DNA of 64,000 bases from Asterias rubens (GCF_902459465.1 NC_047065.1:9059521-9123520); one strand, 5' to 3'; numbered from the stretch's first letter, positions 1 to 11,686 are shown. Notes: a model not told the origin generated them from the sequence alone. Translations and numbers: made by a program.

Positions 1-810
1 TGTGGTTCCTAAAGCATTCCCCTGGAAATAAGCAAAGTTTGATAAAATGAGACATGAGAATGAGCTGAATTACATGTAACACCCAAAAGGACAGGTTATG
101 GTATCTTTCTCGATGGCTAAACTGAAAAACATAGCCTAAAAAATACTGTAAACAAATTTCCAAAGCAATACTTTTACAACCATAGACTTTCCTAAACTTA
201 ATCAAGCTGAAACTCTCCTGAGGCTACATTTATATATGCTTCATTGACAATCATTTCTAGTTTTATCAAACAAAATCTGTGCTTGGCTAGCGTTTTTATA
301 AAACAAAATCCTAGGTATCATGAGCAACGATTATAACGATCAAAAAAGAAATCTTAATCTATCAATTAGTCAATCATTTTATAGCGCTGGTATCCTTAGC
401 AATAACAAATTCTTACTCTACTGTATAACAAGTTGATAGCCTACAGTTCCCGACTACATCACATCACTATGACATCATGTATTGCACGTTTTGTGTCTGT
501 GCAAAAGTTTAACTGGTCAAATACACAACTTCAAAATAATTGATTTGTTCGTTTCCTAACAAAATGATATTTTTTAGTCCACTAAAAGCAATCAAATACG
601 TCTATAATTAACAATTAATTGAAAATCTTGGCGTAGTGGGACATTGTAGTACTTCATAAAGTGGATGCAATTCATGTGATTGTTTAACCTTTTCTATGGT
701 AAATGCAATTCAGGGGAATCTACGAGTTGTGGACAACTTAAGGGGAGTCTACAACAGGTAGTATAAGCTTCAATGAGTTTTTTTTCTTCTTTGTAGCACC
801 ATAGATATCT
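1..810. other. Unannotated AT-rich stretch
   Basis: I see no coding sequence, tandem repeat or transposon terminus that I can name here. The stretch is AT-rich with short unrelated ORFs only. Confidence 0.5.
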
Positions 811-1475
811 CAAGAACCAATTTCAAAACTTTTTTCAGTAATACTCTTTAGGCATCTCTCTTTTCTTCTAACCGCGTTCTGGACCCACTGCTTTGTACGT
901 AACACAATTGGATTTGTACACAACATAATACATTAGATTCCTACAAAGGTTTCTAGGCTTTCCATTAAAACCAACGCCTGTTTTAATAGGGTTTTTGTAG
1001 AAGGCATCGGATTGGGGTAAGTTACATTTGTAAAATTTATACCATCATGTACCAAAGTTACTAGTATGAAAACACATTTTTGTTACTGTGACGTCATCAG
1101 GTGTCGAAGGTAGTATAAGCTTTAATGATTTTTTTTCTTTGTAGCACCATAGATATCTCAAGAACCGATTTCAAAACTTTTGTTCAGTAATAATTATACT
1201 CTTTAGGCATTAAATATTAATTTTGAAAAACTGTGACCCCATGTTGACCTCTACTTCCAGGTCAACCGGAGATGGGACCTTATCTCAAGATCTACACGTG
1301 TAACCGATTTTCTGGTTAACTTTTTTCAGTTATAAACTCCTTGGGCATTGAAAATTGAGCTTGGAATACCATGACCAGGTGTTGACCTATTTCTGGTTCA
1401 ACCAGAAGTGTGACCACATCTCAAGAACTACACAGCAATTTTACAATTTTTTTTACAGTTAATAAACTCCTTGGT
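811..1475 (+). repeat. Helitron-associated tandem repeat ('aactccttgggcattgaa / ggtcaaccggaagtggga')
   Basis: Degenerate units of roughly 100 bases repeat the phrases 'atatctcaagaac', 'cagttataaactccttgg', 'catgttgacctctacttcc' and 'ggtcaaccgga'. The same units occur in reverse at 21690-22150 and forward at 51860-53100, where they end at a Helitron-like hairpin plus CTAG. Here the series runs into LINE fragments, and a decayed version of the same end (ctag at 2223-2226) lies beyond the first fragment. Confidence 0.6.
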
Positions 1476-1477
1476 CA

Positions 1478-2085
1478 TTGAAGCACCCATATAGTATAAT
1501 TCAGACAGTAAGTGAAGAAAGAGATCTTGGGGTAATCATCCATCAGTCACTAAATGCAAAGACCCACTGTGCGAAGGCAGTCAAAAGCGCATACAGAGCC
1601 CTGGGGCTAATCAACAGAACCATTACGAACAAAGACAAAACAACAATCATCAGACTATACAAAGAACTGGTTAGACCGCACCTAGACTACTCTGTACAGG
1701 CATGGAGGCCTCATTTTCAAAGGGATAATATACCTCATGGAAAGAGTACCAAAGAGATCACTGCGAATGATCGGAGGTCTATCGCACTTATACTGCGTTG
1801 ACAAACTCAGGTAAGTGAAGTTGACCACTCTGGAGTGCAGGAGGCTGCAAGGAGATCTTATCGAGACCTTTAAGATACTCAGGGGCCTCGAGGGCTTGAA
1901 CCCTGAACACTTCTTTGATTTGTCAACCGTGCAGCACAGGGGCCATCTAAAACTGTACAAATCAAGATCAAACCGCAACCTCGAGAAGTTCTGGTTTAGC
2001 CAGAGAGTGGTAAATTACTAGAACTCCCTAGAGAGGCAATTGAAGCGTGAACACTTTCAAGGGACATGTGGACAAATTCCTAAAG
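1478..2085 (+). pseudogene. LINE reverse-transcriptase C-terminal fragment (CR1/Jockey-like), frameshifted
   Basis: Conceptual translation gives SEERDLGVIIHQSLNAKTHC, YRALGLINRTITNKDKTTII and RLYKELVRPHLDYSVQAW, the region after the RT palm in CR1/Jockey-type LINEs. After a frameshift near 1735 it continues to MERVPKRSLRMIGGL, and after another to LECRRLQGDLIETFKILRGL. It lacks the catalytic YADD region and the endonuclease, so it is a dead 5'-truncated copy. Confidence 0.8.
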
Positions 2086-2194
2086 AACGTGGGGGGGGGG
2101 GGGGCTCTACATAAACCCCAGTAACCAGAACCACCGTTCCCTGTTGTGTGATGGCGTCGGTTGATTCAAGTGAGTTCAAAACAACACGGAACAG

Positions 2195-2227
2195 CTTTCC
2201 TTTGTGTTTGTTCACAAAATGTCTAGT
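2195..2227 (+). repeat. Decayed Helitron-like 3' end
   Basis: The sequence tttgtgtttgttcacaaaatgtctagt resembles the better-preserved ends at 53125-53154 and (reversed) 21616-21646: a GTGTTTG hairpin, then ATGTCTAG and T. Here the right hairpin arm is shortened. The upstream acaacacggaacagcttt is shared with both other copies. Confidence 0.5.
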
Positions 2228-2269
2228 TATTACCATTATTACCATTACCATTATTACACGTCGTAGTAC

Positions 2270-3000
2270 AGAGCAAATAATTCATATGTTAGTCACATCC
2301 CGGATTTATTATTGCAATGCTATCCTAGCTGGTCTCCCTGCCACCACTCTTGCCCCCTTACAGAGAGTTCAGAACTCGGCTGCGAGGCTACTTACTAAAA
2401 GTATGAGCATATCACCCCAGTTCTAATGCAGTTACATTGGCTTCCTGTCAGGTATCGGATTATTTTTAAGGTGTGTTTGTTAATTTTTAAATGCTTAAAT
2501 GGTCTTTCCCCTTTGTATCTGTATGATCTTGTTGCTACTAGGCCTGTTGTTAGATCTACTCGTTCTGCTAGTGATGTTACTCTGTTGATCCGCCCCAGAG
2601 CGAAGCTGGTTTCTGCAGGTGATAGGATGTTCTCTGTAATTGGCCCTGAACTGTGGAACCAGCTTCCTAAGCAACTTAGGGAAGCCAGTAATGTTGATAA
2701 ATTCAAGGCTGGCCTTAAGACAAATCTTTTTAAGCGTGCTTTTTTAAACCACTAAGTTCAAGTACATGTACGTATTTTTGTATTCTCTGTAGCAATTCCA
2801 GTTTTTTAACTAGGGTTTATTCTCAGTGTTTTTTAATTATTGATTGTTGTGTACAAATTCTGCATTTATTACATGTTAACTGTATTTTCTATTGGGTGTT
2901 TTAATTGTATGGATTTTAATGTGTTTTCTTTTAATTGTTCAGCGCCCAGGAGCATGTTTACATGGATAGGCGCTATATATTATTATTATTATTATTATTG
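2270..3000 (+). pseudogene. L2/CR1-like LINE 3' end with ATT microsatellite tail
   Basis: Translated pieces read LVTSRIYYCNAILAGLPATT, PLQRVQNSAARLLTKS, then after a frameshift MQLHWLPVRYRIIFKVCLLI and GPELWNQLPKQLREASNVDK. These are the conserved C-terminal blocks of L2/CR1 RT proteins. The 3' end runs into ataggcgctatatattattattatt (to about 3000), the family's usual microsatellite tail. It is truncated on the 5' side at about 2270, close to a decayed Helitron-like end. Confidence 0.85.
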
Positions 3001-3154
3001 TAAAAACAATATTCACAAACACACGCACTTACACAATTGTGTTTTATTAAAAGACGTCAATTAATAACACACACATCTATGTTTTATTAAAAAACATCAA
3101 TTAATAATAAATACAAGCAATACTGACCAGTAAATTTCAAATTTCAAATAAGTT

Positions 3155-3245
3155 TGGTTGAACAAAGAAAAGTGAACTAGAGCAGAACTTAAACATGTGA
3201 ACTCTGGATTAACGCCAATCCAGAAATACTAAATTGGGCAATTCA
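3155..3245 (-). repeat. Decayed tRNA-derived SINE, same family as 15755-15860
   Basis: The stretch ttggttgaacaaagaaaagtgaactagagcag matches the 3' flank of the tRNA-like SINE at 15755-15860, but the B-box region is mutated. It is recognisable only by comparison with that copy. Confidence 0.4.
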
Positions 3246-3259
3246 ACATTTTGTGATAC

Positions 3260-3617
3260 TTAAAGGGCCGGCACATGTTTGGTAAATTACTCAAAACAAA
3301 TATCAACTTAAAAACTGACTTGGTAACGAGCATTGGAGAGCTGTTGATAGTATAAAACATTGTGGGAAATGATTCCCTCTGATGAAGTAACGTAGTTTTT
3401 GACAAAGAGGTGACTTCTAGCTATTAAGTCTTTTATTCCTATCTGAAAGCACACAAACTCGTCCAACAAGGGTGTTTTTTTCTTTCATAATTTTCTCGCA
3501 ACTTCGATGACCAAATGAGTCCAAGTTTTCACAGGCTTGTTATTTTATGGTTATGTTGGGATACACCAAGTGAAAACACTGGTCTTTGGCAATTACCAAT
3601 GTGTACCTTCCCTTTAA
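3260..3617. mobile_element. TTAA MITE, 'ggtaattactc' family
   Basis: It is bounded by ttaa at 3260-3263 and 3614-3617. Inside are the family phrases 'ggtaaattactcaaaacaa', 'gataGTATAAAACATtgtggga', 'tctgaaagcacacaaa', 'tttcataattttctcgcaac' and 'ggcaattaccaatgtgtacc'. The outer repeats are imperfect, and no ORF is present. Related copies lie at 17936-18326, 24379-24776, 52278-52554 and 57385-57657. Confidence 0.75.
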
Positions 3618-5657
3618 GGCCATCCATAAATTTTTTAGTTGATGTATTATCTTAAATAGTTAACACAAAACCTGACATTTTCCCTTCGGGAAAGTGAGGA
3701 CCCACTATGAATAGATCTTATGAGTTTCTTGTTGTTTCTTCTTTAGCATCCACAAGGAATAATTTATATTGCACGTATGTAGGCCCTACCATAGATGAAA
3801 CATGGACCCTATGGAGTGAGAAGTAGCATTACAAAGTCTCACAAACAATCAATATTCAGTGGCCAACAAGAAATTTTAATTTAAATAACATACCTGTAAG
3901 TTTTCAGATTGTGTACTTGCGGTGTAACAGAAATGCACAAAAGAAAGAAAATATAGGCCTGTGGTCATCATGGCATGCCCACATTTCTTTCTAGTCATTA
4001 CATTCTGTCTCCATGTTCCAACTTGCAGCATTCCACCTGTTTTACTAGTCATTGTTTGGATGTAACTTGTAAGTAGTGTGCTGTTGAGTATAACTTTAAT
4101 TCTCTCGTTGTACATGTAGGCCTCTCATGGCATCGGACAGACAGTCACTACACCTTTAAATAGTATTTAATTTCATCATCACAAATGAGTAAGCAAATCC
4201 AAGTTAGTGCAGCCTGGCAGGGTGGTTAAATCGATTCATCAGTAGGCATGCTATGTGGGTATTCTGTTACATAAACCACATAGTGCAGTGCTACGCCAAA
4301 ACCACGGAGTAAGACCTCTTTAACCTCTTGAAGTTTATAAAAACACTATGCCATACCGTTTGTTATTAAAAACCAAATACATAAAAAGTCCCAAGTCCTA
4401 GTGACGGTCGTGCGAGTTTTGAAGGCTGAGACTCTTCTTCTTCTTCTTCTTCCTTTAATTGTTTTTTAAAGTGCTGCTTCAGAAAATTTGAAGATTACCG
4501 CACTGTAATCTAATCTTTGAAACGTTGTGACTTTGTGGATAGCAGGATACTTTAACAAACTAATTTCAGTTTCACGTTCACTTGATTACTTTTCAACATC
4601 AGGTCATTGCTGTTGCAATTGTAATTGTTATGTACAGCTCCCCGTTTCCGACGAACAGCTGATGTTTGAACAACAACACAACAGACGCAAAAGCTAAACA
4701 GTGAGGTCCAGCGTGCAGTGTTACCGAATACTGATTGAAGGTGGTGCTGTCATTCACCAAACATCACGTACATAAAGTCAAAAACTCTACGAATAAACCG
4801 TCAAACAGTACACTGGAAGTGGGATCTAGCCGGATGTTCATGGTTTTTATATCTAACTTAGATCTTAGTCCATGATCTAAGTAAGAAGCTTGATTTTAAG
4901 TCGTCTCATCACTTGCACATTGTAGAGCTCCCAGTTCCAGTCCCCTCCTCTGTGCGTCGTTTACACTACGCCAGCTGTATAAATAAGTAAAGATCAAACT
5001 TGCCTCGCCAGCTAGCTAGTAGCAGCTCTGCCCGCCAGAGGATTGAAAAGACCACGGATCATAGCTTTACAGCTCTTTTGTATGGCATGGTGTGTGCGTG
5101 TAGATAGATATTTAGTGTGTCCTACAAGTACACACATACGCGACGCAACATCACAAAATTATAATCCACGTGTATGAACACTGAATTTAGAGAGGGCGCT
5201 CATGCAAATAGACAGTCCAGTCGCAAAAAAAAACATTGTTTCACAAAATTATTACGCAGGTTACTAATACTATAGTTACAGATGATAGGCCTACGAACAT
5301 GTGGATGAATTTTTGCCGATATCTTTTAAAGGAACACGTTGCCTTGGATCGGTTGAGTTGGTCTTTGAAAGGCGTTTGTAACCGTTTGTTATAAAATGCA
5401 TGGCAGACAGAAAGATGTCGAACAGGCCTTGAAATTGCGTGGTTTTCCTTTCACTTGCGCAATAAAATACGGACTTGCGCCGTCAAAATCAAGTGCGTAA
5501 GTTGCACCATTTTCAACTTTCAGACTTGCGCCACTATAAGACGTGGCGTCACTTTCGTGAAATAGACGGAACTCGATCATAATTTGTTTAGTTACAGGCC
5601 TACTGAATTTTATTTTGAATGCTTTATTTGCAAGTATAACAGTTAAAAGTACATTAA
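3618..5657. other. Unannotated stretch
   Basis: I see no gene. A short (ctt)n run lies at about 4434-4455. The 122-residue ORF on the minus strand (5389-5757) overlaps the adjacent satellite and has no recognisable domain. Confidence 0.45.
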
Positions 5658-5995
5658 TATACACATAATGAATGTTTATGAATGCAATGGTGCAAATATG
5701 TTCATGAGTTGAAAGATGGTATACACATAATGAATGTTTATGAGTGCAATGGTGCAAATATGTTCATGAGTTGAAAGATGGTATACACATAATGAATGTT
5801 TATGAGTGCAATGGTGCGAATATGTTCATGAGTTGAAAGATGGTATACACATAATGAATGTTTATGAGTGCAATGGTGCGAGTTGAAAGAGGGAATGTTC
5901 TATTCAACGAGGCGGAGCCGAGTTGAATGGAACATTCCAGCTTTCAACGAATGAACATATTTGCACCATTGCACGAATAAAAAACATTCATTATT
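5658..5995. repeat. 62-bp tandem repeat ending in a foldback
   Basis: A 62-base unit starting atacacataatgaatgttta begins at 5658, 5720, 5782 and 5844. The last unit is shortened and runs into ggaatgttctattcaac-gaggcggagccga-gttgaatggaacattcc, a near-perfect stem (about 5892-5938). Beyond it, 5950-5992 is the reverse complement of the unit's first part. The whole forms a foldback with one arm expanded as a tandem array. Confidence 0.8.
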
Positions 5996-6179
5996 TGTTT
6001 TATATAACATCCAAGTAGATCTTTGTCATTTTGATTGAAAGATACAACTTTCAAAACAATCAATTTCAACTGTAGAAGCCGAATGCTAGTAATTTTACTA
6101 TGCCTTCTTGCAGTAACACCAGCCTGCTGCGTTACCAAAGACACGCGCACGCAGTGATGTTTTTACTCAGCGTTTTCAT

Positions 6180-6240
6180 TCCATCCGAAAAGTACCATTG
6201 CACGCTGCCAGCGTGCAACCAATGGTACTTTTCGGATGGA
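6180..6240. repeat. Long hairpin (21-bp arms)
   Basis: tccatccgaaaagtaccatt on the left is matched by aatggtacttttcggatgga on the right, with a loop that is itself partly palindromic (cacgctgccagcgtg). Part of the arm recurs at about 6269-6285. It is probably the core of a small foldback element; no ORF is present. Confidence 0.8.
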
Positions 6241-6655
6241 ACGAAAAAGCACGGTGAGTGACTCAGCGTGCAATGGTACTTTTATTTGCTATCACGTGAC
6301 GGACAATCCTCCAATCAAATGGCAAGGATATGCTTGGGTGTGCGTGTGTGTGTGTGTGTATGTTATTGGATCTCCTCCCTGGATACCGCATCAAACCTCG
6401 CCAAATTTACACGGAAGAAAGGAGCTGACTTCGTCTTGACACTCATCTATTTTTGAACAAAATCCGTTGAAAATTGACAGATTTATGAGCAAAAAAACAC
6501 CAAAATTGGTGGGGTTTTGCGCGCCGTTGTAACTGTTGCTATGGGCAGCGCGCGCGTACAATGCAAGCGCACGTACAGTACAGTGGCTGCGCGCGCCCAT
6601 AGCCTCATTTTTGGGTAAGAATTATGACGTCATGCATAAATATTAAGAGAGGCGT

Positions 6656-7625
6656 ATAATGGGACGGGATCATGGAGAACGGAGGCAGGCTTCACGTGGG
6701 ACGGGGAGAGGGAAGGAGGGGGCGGGCGGCGGGGGAACTGCGCCTTTTATTTATCAAAATAATAATAATAACATGCAATTTTTATAGCACTTAATACCAG
6801 GTTTCTAAGCGCTGAACAAGAAGTGTATTATAACAAAAAAATGGCAATTAAAAGTGGGATGAAATAGCAGAAACTGAACAGACTAGTGGATTTAAATAAG
6901 TGTGTTTTTAGAGCGGTTTTAAATGAGCCCAGTTTATGGGATGGGATCATGGAGAACGGAGGCAGGCTTAAGAGCACGTGGGACGGGGAGAGGGAAGGGG
7001 AAGGGGGCGGGGAAACGGCACCTTTTTTTAAACTGTTGCTATGGGACTGGATCATGGAGAACGGAGTCAGACATTAGAGCACGTGGGACGGGGAGAGGAA
7101 GTAGGGGAACGGGGGAACGGCACCTTTTATTTAACTGGGACAGGGAGAGGATAGGGCAGGGGGACGGGGGAACGGCACCTTTTATTTAACTGTTGCTATG
7201 GGACGGGATCATTGAGAACGGAGTCAGCACGTGGGTTGGGGAGAGAGAAGGGGAAGGGGAAGGGGGACGGGGAAACGGCGCCTTACATTAAACTTTTGCT
7301 ATGGGACGGGATCATGGAGAATTTTCTTTTATAAGAGCACGTGGGACCGGGAGAGGCAGGGGACGGGGGAACGGCACCTTTAGCACGTGGAACGGGGAGA
7401 GGGAGGGACAGTGGGACTGAGGAACGGCACCTTTTATTTAACTGTTACGGGACGGGATCATGGAGAACGGAGGCAGGCCAGAGCACGCGGGATGGGGAGG
7501 GAAGGGGACGGGGGATCGGCACCTTTTATTACACTTTTGCTACGGGACGGGATCATGGAGATCGGAGGCGGGCTTTAGAGCACGTGGGACAGGGAGAGAC
7601 AGGGGACGGGGGAACGGCACCTATA
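6656..7625 (+). repeat. GC-rich minisatellite, about 100-bp unit ('gggacgggatcatggagaac')
   Basis: About nine irregular units begin gggacgggatcatggagaac, then ggaggcaggctt, agagcacgtgggacgggga, a purine-rich G/A tract, and ggaacggcaccttttattta. Units differ in the length of the G-rich tract (roughly 70-120 bp). Short ORFs through it are products of the repeat. A LINE tail interrupts the array at about 6745-6945. Confidence 0.85.
6745..6945 (-). pseudogene. L2-like LINE 3' end inside the minisatellite
   Basis: On the minus strand the translation reads LGSFKTALKTHLFKSTSLFS, the conserved tail of L2/CR1 RT proteins, followed by a stop and an untranslated end with 'agcgcttagaaacctggtattaagtgctata' and a (TTA)n tail (plus-strand ataataataata at about 6758-6769). 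It is a short 5'-truncated insertion. Confidence 0.7.
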
Positions 7626-9138
7626 ACGCAGCTCCATTTGTTCAGGACACATGCATCCGTCCTTAAGCAAACTGAATAGAACACGCCTTACATTAAAAGT
7701 TTACACATGGGGACATTCATTTGTATTTTAAAACTCGCGACATCTACACCTCTTTTGTTACCTCCTCCCCCCCTCCACAAACACACGACTTTTTTGGTAG
7801 TAAAACATGCCTTAACAGTACGCATTTTGGACATTCATTGCACATGACAAATTATTGTTAAGCTTTGGTTAACCAAATTAATTCGACTGACAAATAACAC
7901 AAAACGGGAAAAACAAGACGATAAAATAATGATCAGGACGCAGGAAGAAACCCAAATTACGGGGGTGGGGAAATAACACGGGAACAGAAAACAGAAAATG
8001 GACTAATAAATGATACGGGACAGGAACAAAAATAAACTGAACGGGAAAAAATAAACGAAACAGAGTACAACCAAGGACAGGGTAATTGGTGTTGTGACGT
8101 CACTCTTTTCTTAGCAATTAAGGTTGATACAAATGTGACACTCCAACTTTGAGGTAAAAATGAGGGATACGAGGGACACTTTGGCTGCAGTTATAACGTT
8201 TATTCTGTAAAAGAAGACGAAGAGAATATTCAATGTTCGTTCGTCTTCGACGCAGAGAATAATGACAATTGATAATAATAATAAAATAAATTAAAGCACA
8301 ATAATATTTACAAATTAAATAACTACACTATTACGGAATGAACCAATCTATTAAAGGAAAATACCGTGAACAATTGAATGACTTATCCCTTGTGTTCACG
8401 TATAAATTGTACTAGAAAGGAACATCAACACTTATAAACAATGTGCTCCAAAGGAAATAAAACCCATTAACTCTGAAACAAAGACCGTATTTCCCGCCAA
8501 ATTTCCTGGTCGGTCGCCATCTTGCGACCGAACCCTTCTAACGAATTAATTGTATAGAAAAGAATAAACCTTAGGAACAACTAATCTATGGTTTCTTTGA
8601 ACCTCAATTGATTTAGATATTTAAACAATGAAATGGTAACTCAAAGGCAACAAGTATTTACAAAGCATAAACCTTCGTTTCACTTCTACAAAAATCAAAT
8701 AGCACCATGATGTATACGGTACTAGTAAAACATCGGAAATAATACATTTTTACCAAACTCGGTCAAGTAAAGTTTAGGTACGAAAAGAGACAAACTGGTT
8801 GAGTACTATTTAATATAATTCTAAAATGTGATAGCAAAGTAAAATAAAAGAATGGAATGTTGTTTTACCTGTAAAAGAAGACGAAGAGAATATTTAATGT
8901 TCGTTCGTCTTCGATGCAGAGAATAATGACGGAGGGGTCGCCGTTGGTGGCGCCCGAGGATATGAATATTCATTCAAAAGGAAATTGAATGCAACGAAAA
9001 TAGTTTTGTGGGGGTATTACTTTATACCTGTCACACAAAGTTAAGATCAATCTTAGTGCTTTGTGAAATTGAAAAAGCGCGGAAATCTTGTGAGACCCGC
9101 TAGTCAATAATAATAATTGGCTGGAACAGGAGGTTCAT
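7626..9138. other. Non-coding stretch with a 65-bp direct repeat
   Basis: No gene is seen. The segment gtaaaagaagacgaagagaatatt plus ~40 bases occurs at 8206-8265 and again at 8871-8930, nearly identical and about 665 bases apart, which could mark the ends of an unidentified element. Purine-rich 'cgggaaaaa...gggacagg' sequence at 7900-8085 resembles 22260-22400. A 'gacccgctagt' motif occurs at 9086-9096. Confidence 0.4.
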
Positions 9139-9255
9139 TTAAGGCATTGGACGCTATTGGTAATAACTCAACACAATTATTGTTAGCATAAAAACTTGAT
9201 AATAAGCAAAGATAGAAAACATTGTGAGGAACGGCTCCCTCATCATATCAGAAGG
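9139..9255 (+). mobile_element. Left part of a 'ggtaattactc' family MITE, cut by the BEL element
   Basis: It starts at ttaa (9139-9142) with ggcattggacgctattggtaataactcaa, then aaaacattgtgaggaacggctccctc, both typical of the family at 17936-18326. It ends abruptly at gaagg (9251-9255), the target-site duplication of the BEL-type element. Confidence 0.65.
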
Positions 9256-10275
9256 TGTGAAGGACTTGCGGAGCCGGGGCGCCCTCTACTCCAAACAGAT
9301 AACCAATGTGTAGTGTACCACAAAACGGTAAAACTGAAAGTTTAATGCAGAAAGTACAACAACTATAAGTACAGAGCAATATATTTAAGTACAAACTGAA
9401 TAAAGATTAATAGCACAATAACAACATCCGGAATAACAAATAACTAAAAAAGATCACCAAAAAACCACTTAATTAAAGAAATAACAATTTCCCAAGCATG
9501 AAATTACTCTTACAGAATTGTTCTCTCTTCGGGCTCAAGATGTCCTCAACAATATAAACCTCTGCTCAAAACACTACTCTTCTCGTCATCTTCAACCTAA
9601 AAATAAACAACAATGCATAAATTATTTAATGTACTCAATACACACAGCGAGTGAAAGCCCTCCAGTCATAAGCAGGCAAGGCCCAAAAAAGGAAACAAGC
9701 TCATGAATATTCATAGAGTCCAAAATAAAAATGGCGAGTGGAAGTGTTTAGGCAAGCCCTGCTATAAACAAAAACTAAGTCTTAAACTCACACAACTAGC
9801 GTAGTTATACAACCATAAAAAGGCCCTAGAACTTCCTGAAGAGTAAACATCCCTAAGCAAGGGAGCCTGGACAAGTTAGTTCACTAAACTACCCAACAGC
9901 TTAACAATGGCCTTGACACAAAAATGATAAATCAAGGGAACAAAAGGAACGAAAACTACGTAAATGAGAGAAAAACTAGAAGGCGGAAAATGATACGGCG
10001 GGAAAACATGACTGAAAAATACATGCTAATTAGACAACATTTTACTGAAAATTAATCTACAATACCATTACAATAAAATCCAAGCTTACCACTAGATAGA
10101 CTTCAAGGTAACTACAGGTCATAAACGGCCTTCAAGGTGAAAAAGAGGCACTTTCTACTGAGTGGTTTGACGAAAACCGAATTCTACAGAAAACTTATTG
10201 GCGAAGAGCACTAGCGCAACACGAGAGGGCGCTATACCAAAAGACGTAACTTTGGGGGCAGAGATGAACATAACA
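9256..10275 (-). repeat. BEL/Pao-type LTR (3' LTR of a minus-strand element)
   Basis: This 1020-base copy is almost identical to 12113-13121. It starts tgtgaagga and ends cataaca on the plus strand (TG...CA). By eye the copies differ by about nine substitutions and one 11-base indel near 10063. A purine tract, acatggggag on the minus strand, abuts the LTR at 10276-10285 and serves as the polypurine tract, which fixes the element's orientation. The outer flank is gaagg (9251-9255). Confidence 0.93.
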
Positions 10276-10484
10276 CTCCCCATGTGATGATGCCAACATC
10301 ACACTGAATCAAGGTTACAACAACAGTCAATAACATTCAAAGGTAACCAGAAAACGGGTTAGTCACTATAAGGTGTCTACACCTTCCACACAGGGTACTT
10401 AAAGTTAAGTCCAGAACCTCATGGGATTCTTCTGAACAATTAACGATCCTCCTAGGCGACAGGTTCAAGGGCAACTCTGGGACG

Positions 10485-11675
10485 TTACTGTCTGGCAGCA
10501 ATGGTCTGGGGTTGCTCGTCACTCTCCCCAGTAGCGGATGCAGTCTGGCTTATTAAGAAAGATGTTAGTTCACGGCTCAGTACTGGTCTGTGCATAACAT
10601 TAAGATGACCTTTTCCGCAGATATTGCAGTTCACTTTAGATTTGCAGTCCTTGATCTGGTGGTTGGGTTGAAGACATCGAAAGCACATATAGTTCTCCCT
10701 CAGAACGGTGATCTTCTCTTCTGGAGATATGTCCTTAAAGACACGACAATCTTTCAAGGCGTGTGGGGTGTTATGGATGGGGCAACAAGGTGTCTCGTCC
10801 ACTGAAGGTGTGTCCATTACTCCAGTTTTTCTCACTGTGAAAGCCGATTTCTGTGGTGTGCGGTCGCCACTGCTTTTGACAACATCGGTGAACTGGAAGC
10901 TTGGATCGTTCTGTACTCGGGCGTGGCCCTGTACAAAAGCGACGAAAACCTCAAATGGCGGAAACATCACAGCGTGCCTTTCTTTGTACTGGGAGCCCTT
11001 TTGACGCCACTTCATTTGGAGCCATTCTGGGAGCTTCTGAACCAAAGGCTGTAACCCCCGTGAAGAATCCAAAACTAGTAAACCTGGGTACTGCTTGGAT
11101 TCCTTGACGTATTGGACTTCTAGAAGGAGATACCCAAATTCCTCAAGTTTTGTGCTGGCCCTTGGTAAGATCTTTTGGAACAGCTCCACTCTCATCATCA
11201 AGTCATGTTCGATTGCTTCCGGTGAGCCATGCTTCTCATCTAGGTATGACCATACCCTTTGAAGTCCCAAATCAGGCTTGTTGACATGGATAGCATAAAT
11301 CTTCTGGACAAGGGACTTGGTTTCCCCCTCGATAGAATCTAGGATGAGGTTCATCTCTTGGAAGGGTTTGAGATCAAGGTCCTTGGTAGCCTGCTTGAAG
11401 CTGCCTTTCCAAGCTCGGTATTCTCCTGCGTTGCAGCGAAACTTTCTCAAACTACTTTTCACTAACTCTTTTTGGACCAACATGTTGCTTATGGAATTCA
11501 GCTGCTCCTTCATAGCTTCATTGGGGAATTCTGTTGTCTGGTCAACTTTACCGGGTACTTGGGTCACCTTTGTATCTTCTTTGTTTGACTTTAACTCAAC
11601 ATCAGTTACTGCTTCTGCTGCAATTTGTGGCCTCTGTACATTTGACATGTCACACTTTGTTTCAGTTTTTTCCAA
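10485..11675 (-). CDS. BEL-type Gag main part with zinc knuckles (DUF1759-like)
   Basis: The 396-residue ORF contains, from about residue 75, LRKFRCNAGEYRAWKGSFKQ and the helical block typical of the DUF1759 Gag-like domain of BEL/Pao elements (YAIHVNKPDLGLQRVWSYLD, MMRVELFQKILPRASTKLEE). Near the C-terminus (about 330-365) it has CFRCLQPNHQIKDC and CNICGKGHLNVMHRP, two nucleocapsid-type zinc knuckles. It stops at IAARQ, about 210 bases before the polypurine tract, where pol should begin. Role: RNA packaging and particle assembly. Confidence 0.85.
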   Translation of the reverse strand: MEKTETKCDMSNVQRPQIAAEAVTDVELKSNKEDTKVTQVPGKVDQTTEFPNEAMKEQLNSISNMLVQKELVKSSLRKFRCNAGEYRAWKGSFKQATKDLDLKPFQEMNLILDSIEGETKSLVQKIYAIHVNKPDLGLQRVWSYLDEKHGSPEAIEHDLMMRVELFQKILPRASTKLEEFGYLLLEVQYVKESKQYPGLLVLDSSRGLQPLVQKLPEWLQMKWRQKGSQYKERHAVMFPPFEVFVAFVQGHARVQNDPSFQFTDVVKSSGDRTPQKSAFTVRKTGVMDTPSVDETPCCPIHNTPHALKDCRVFKDISPEEKITVLRENYMCFRCLQPNHQIKDCKSKVNCNICGKGHLNVMHRPVLSRELTSFLISQTASATGESDEQPQTIAARQ

Positions 11676-11686
11676 TTCGTTTCCTC

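Noticed and set aside
5389..5757. 122-residue minus-strand ORF
   Set aside because: Its N-terminal part is translated satellite sequence, and the rest has no family I recognise and no splice or composition support.
6886..7679. Glycine/arginine-rich ORFs
   Set aside because: They follow the G-rich minisatellite and have no conserved domain or splice structure.
9518..9706. A 62-residue ORF repeated at 12375-12563
   Set aside because: Both copies lie in the two LTRs of the BEL element on the strand opposite to gag. The duplication reflects the LTR pair, not a gene family.
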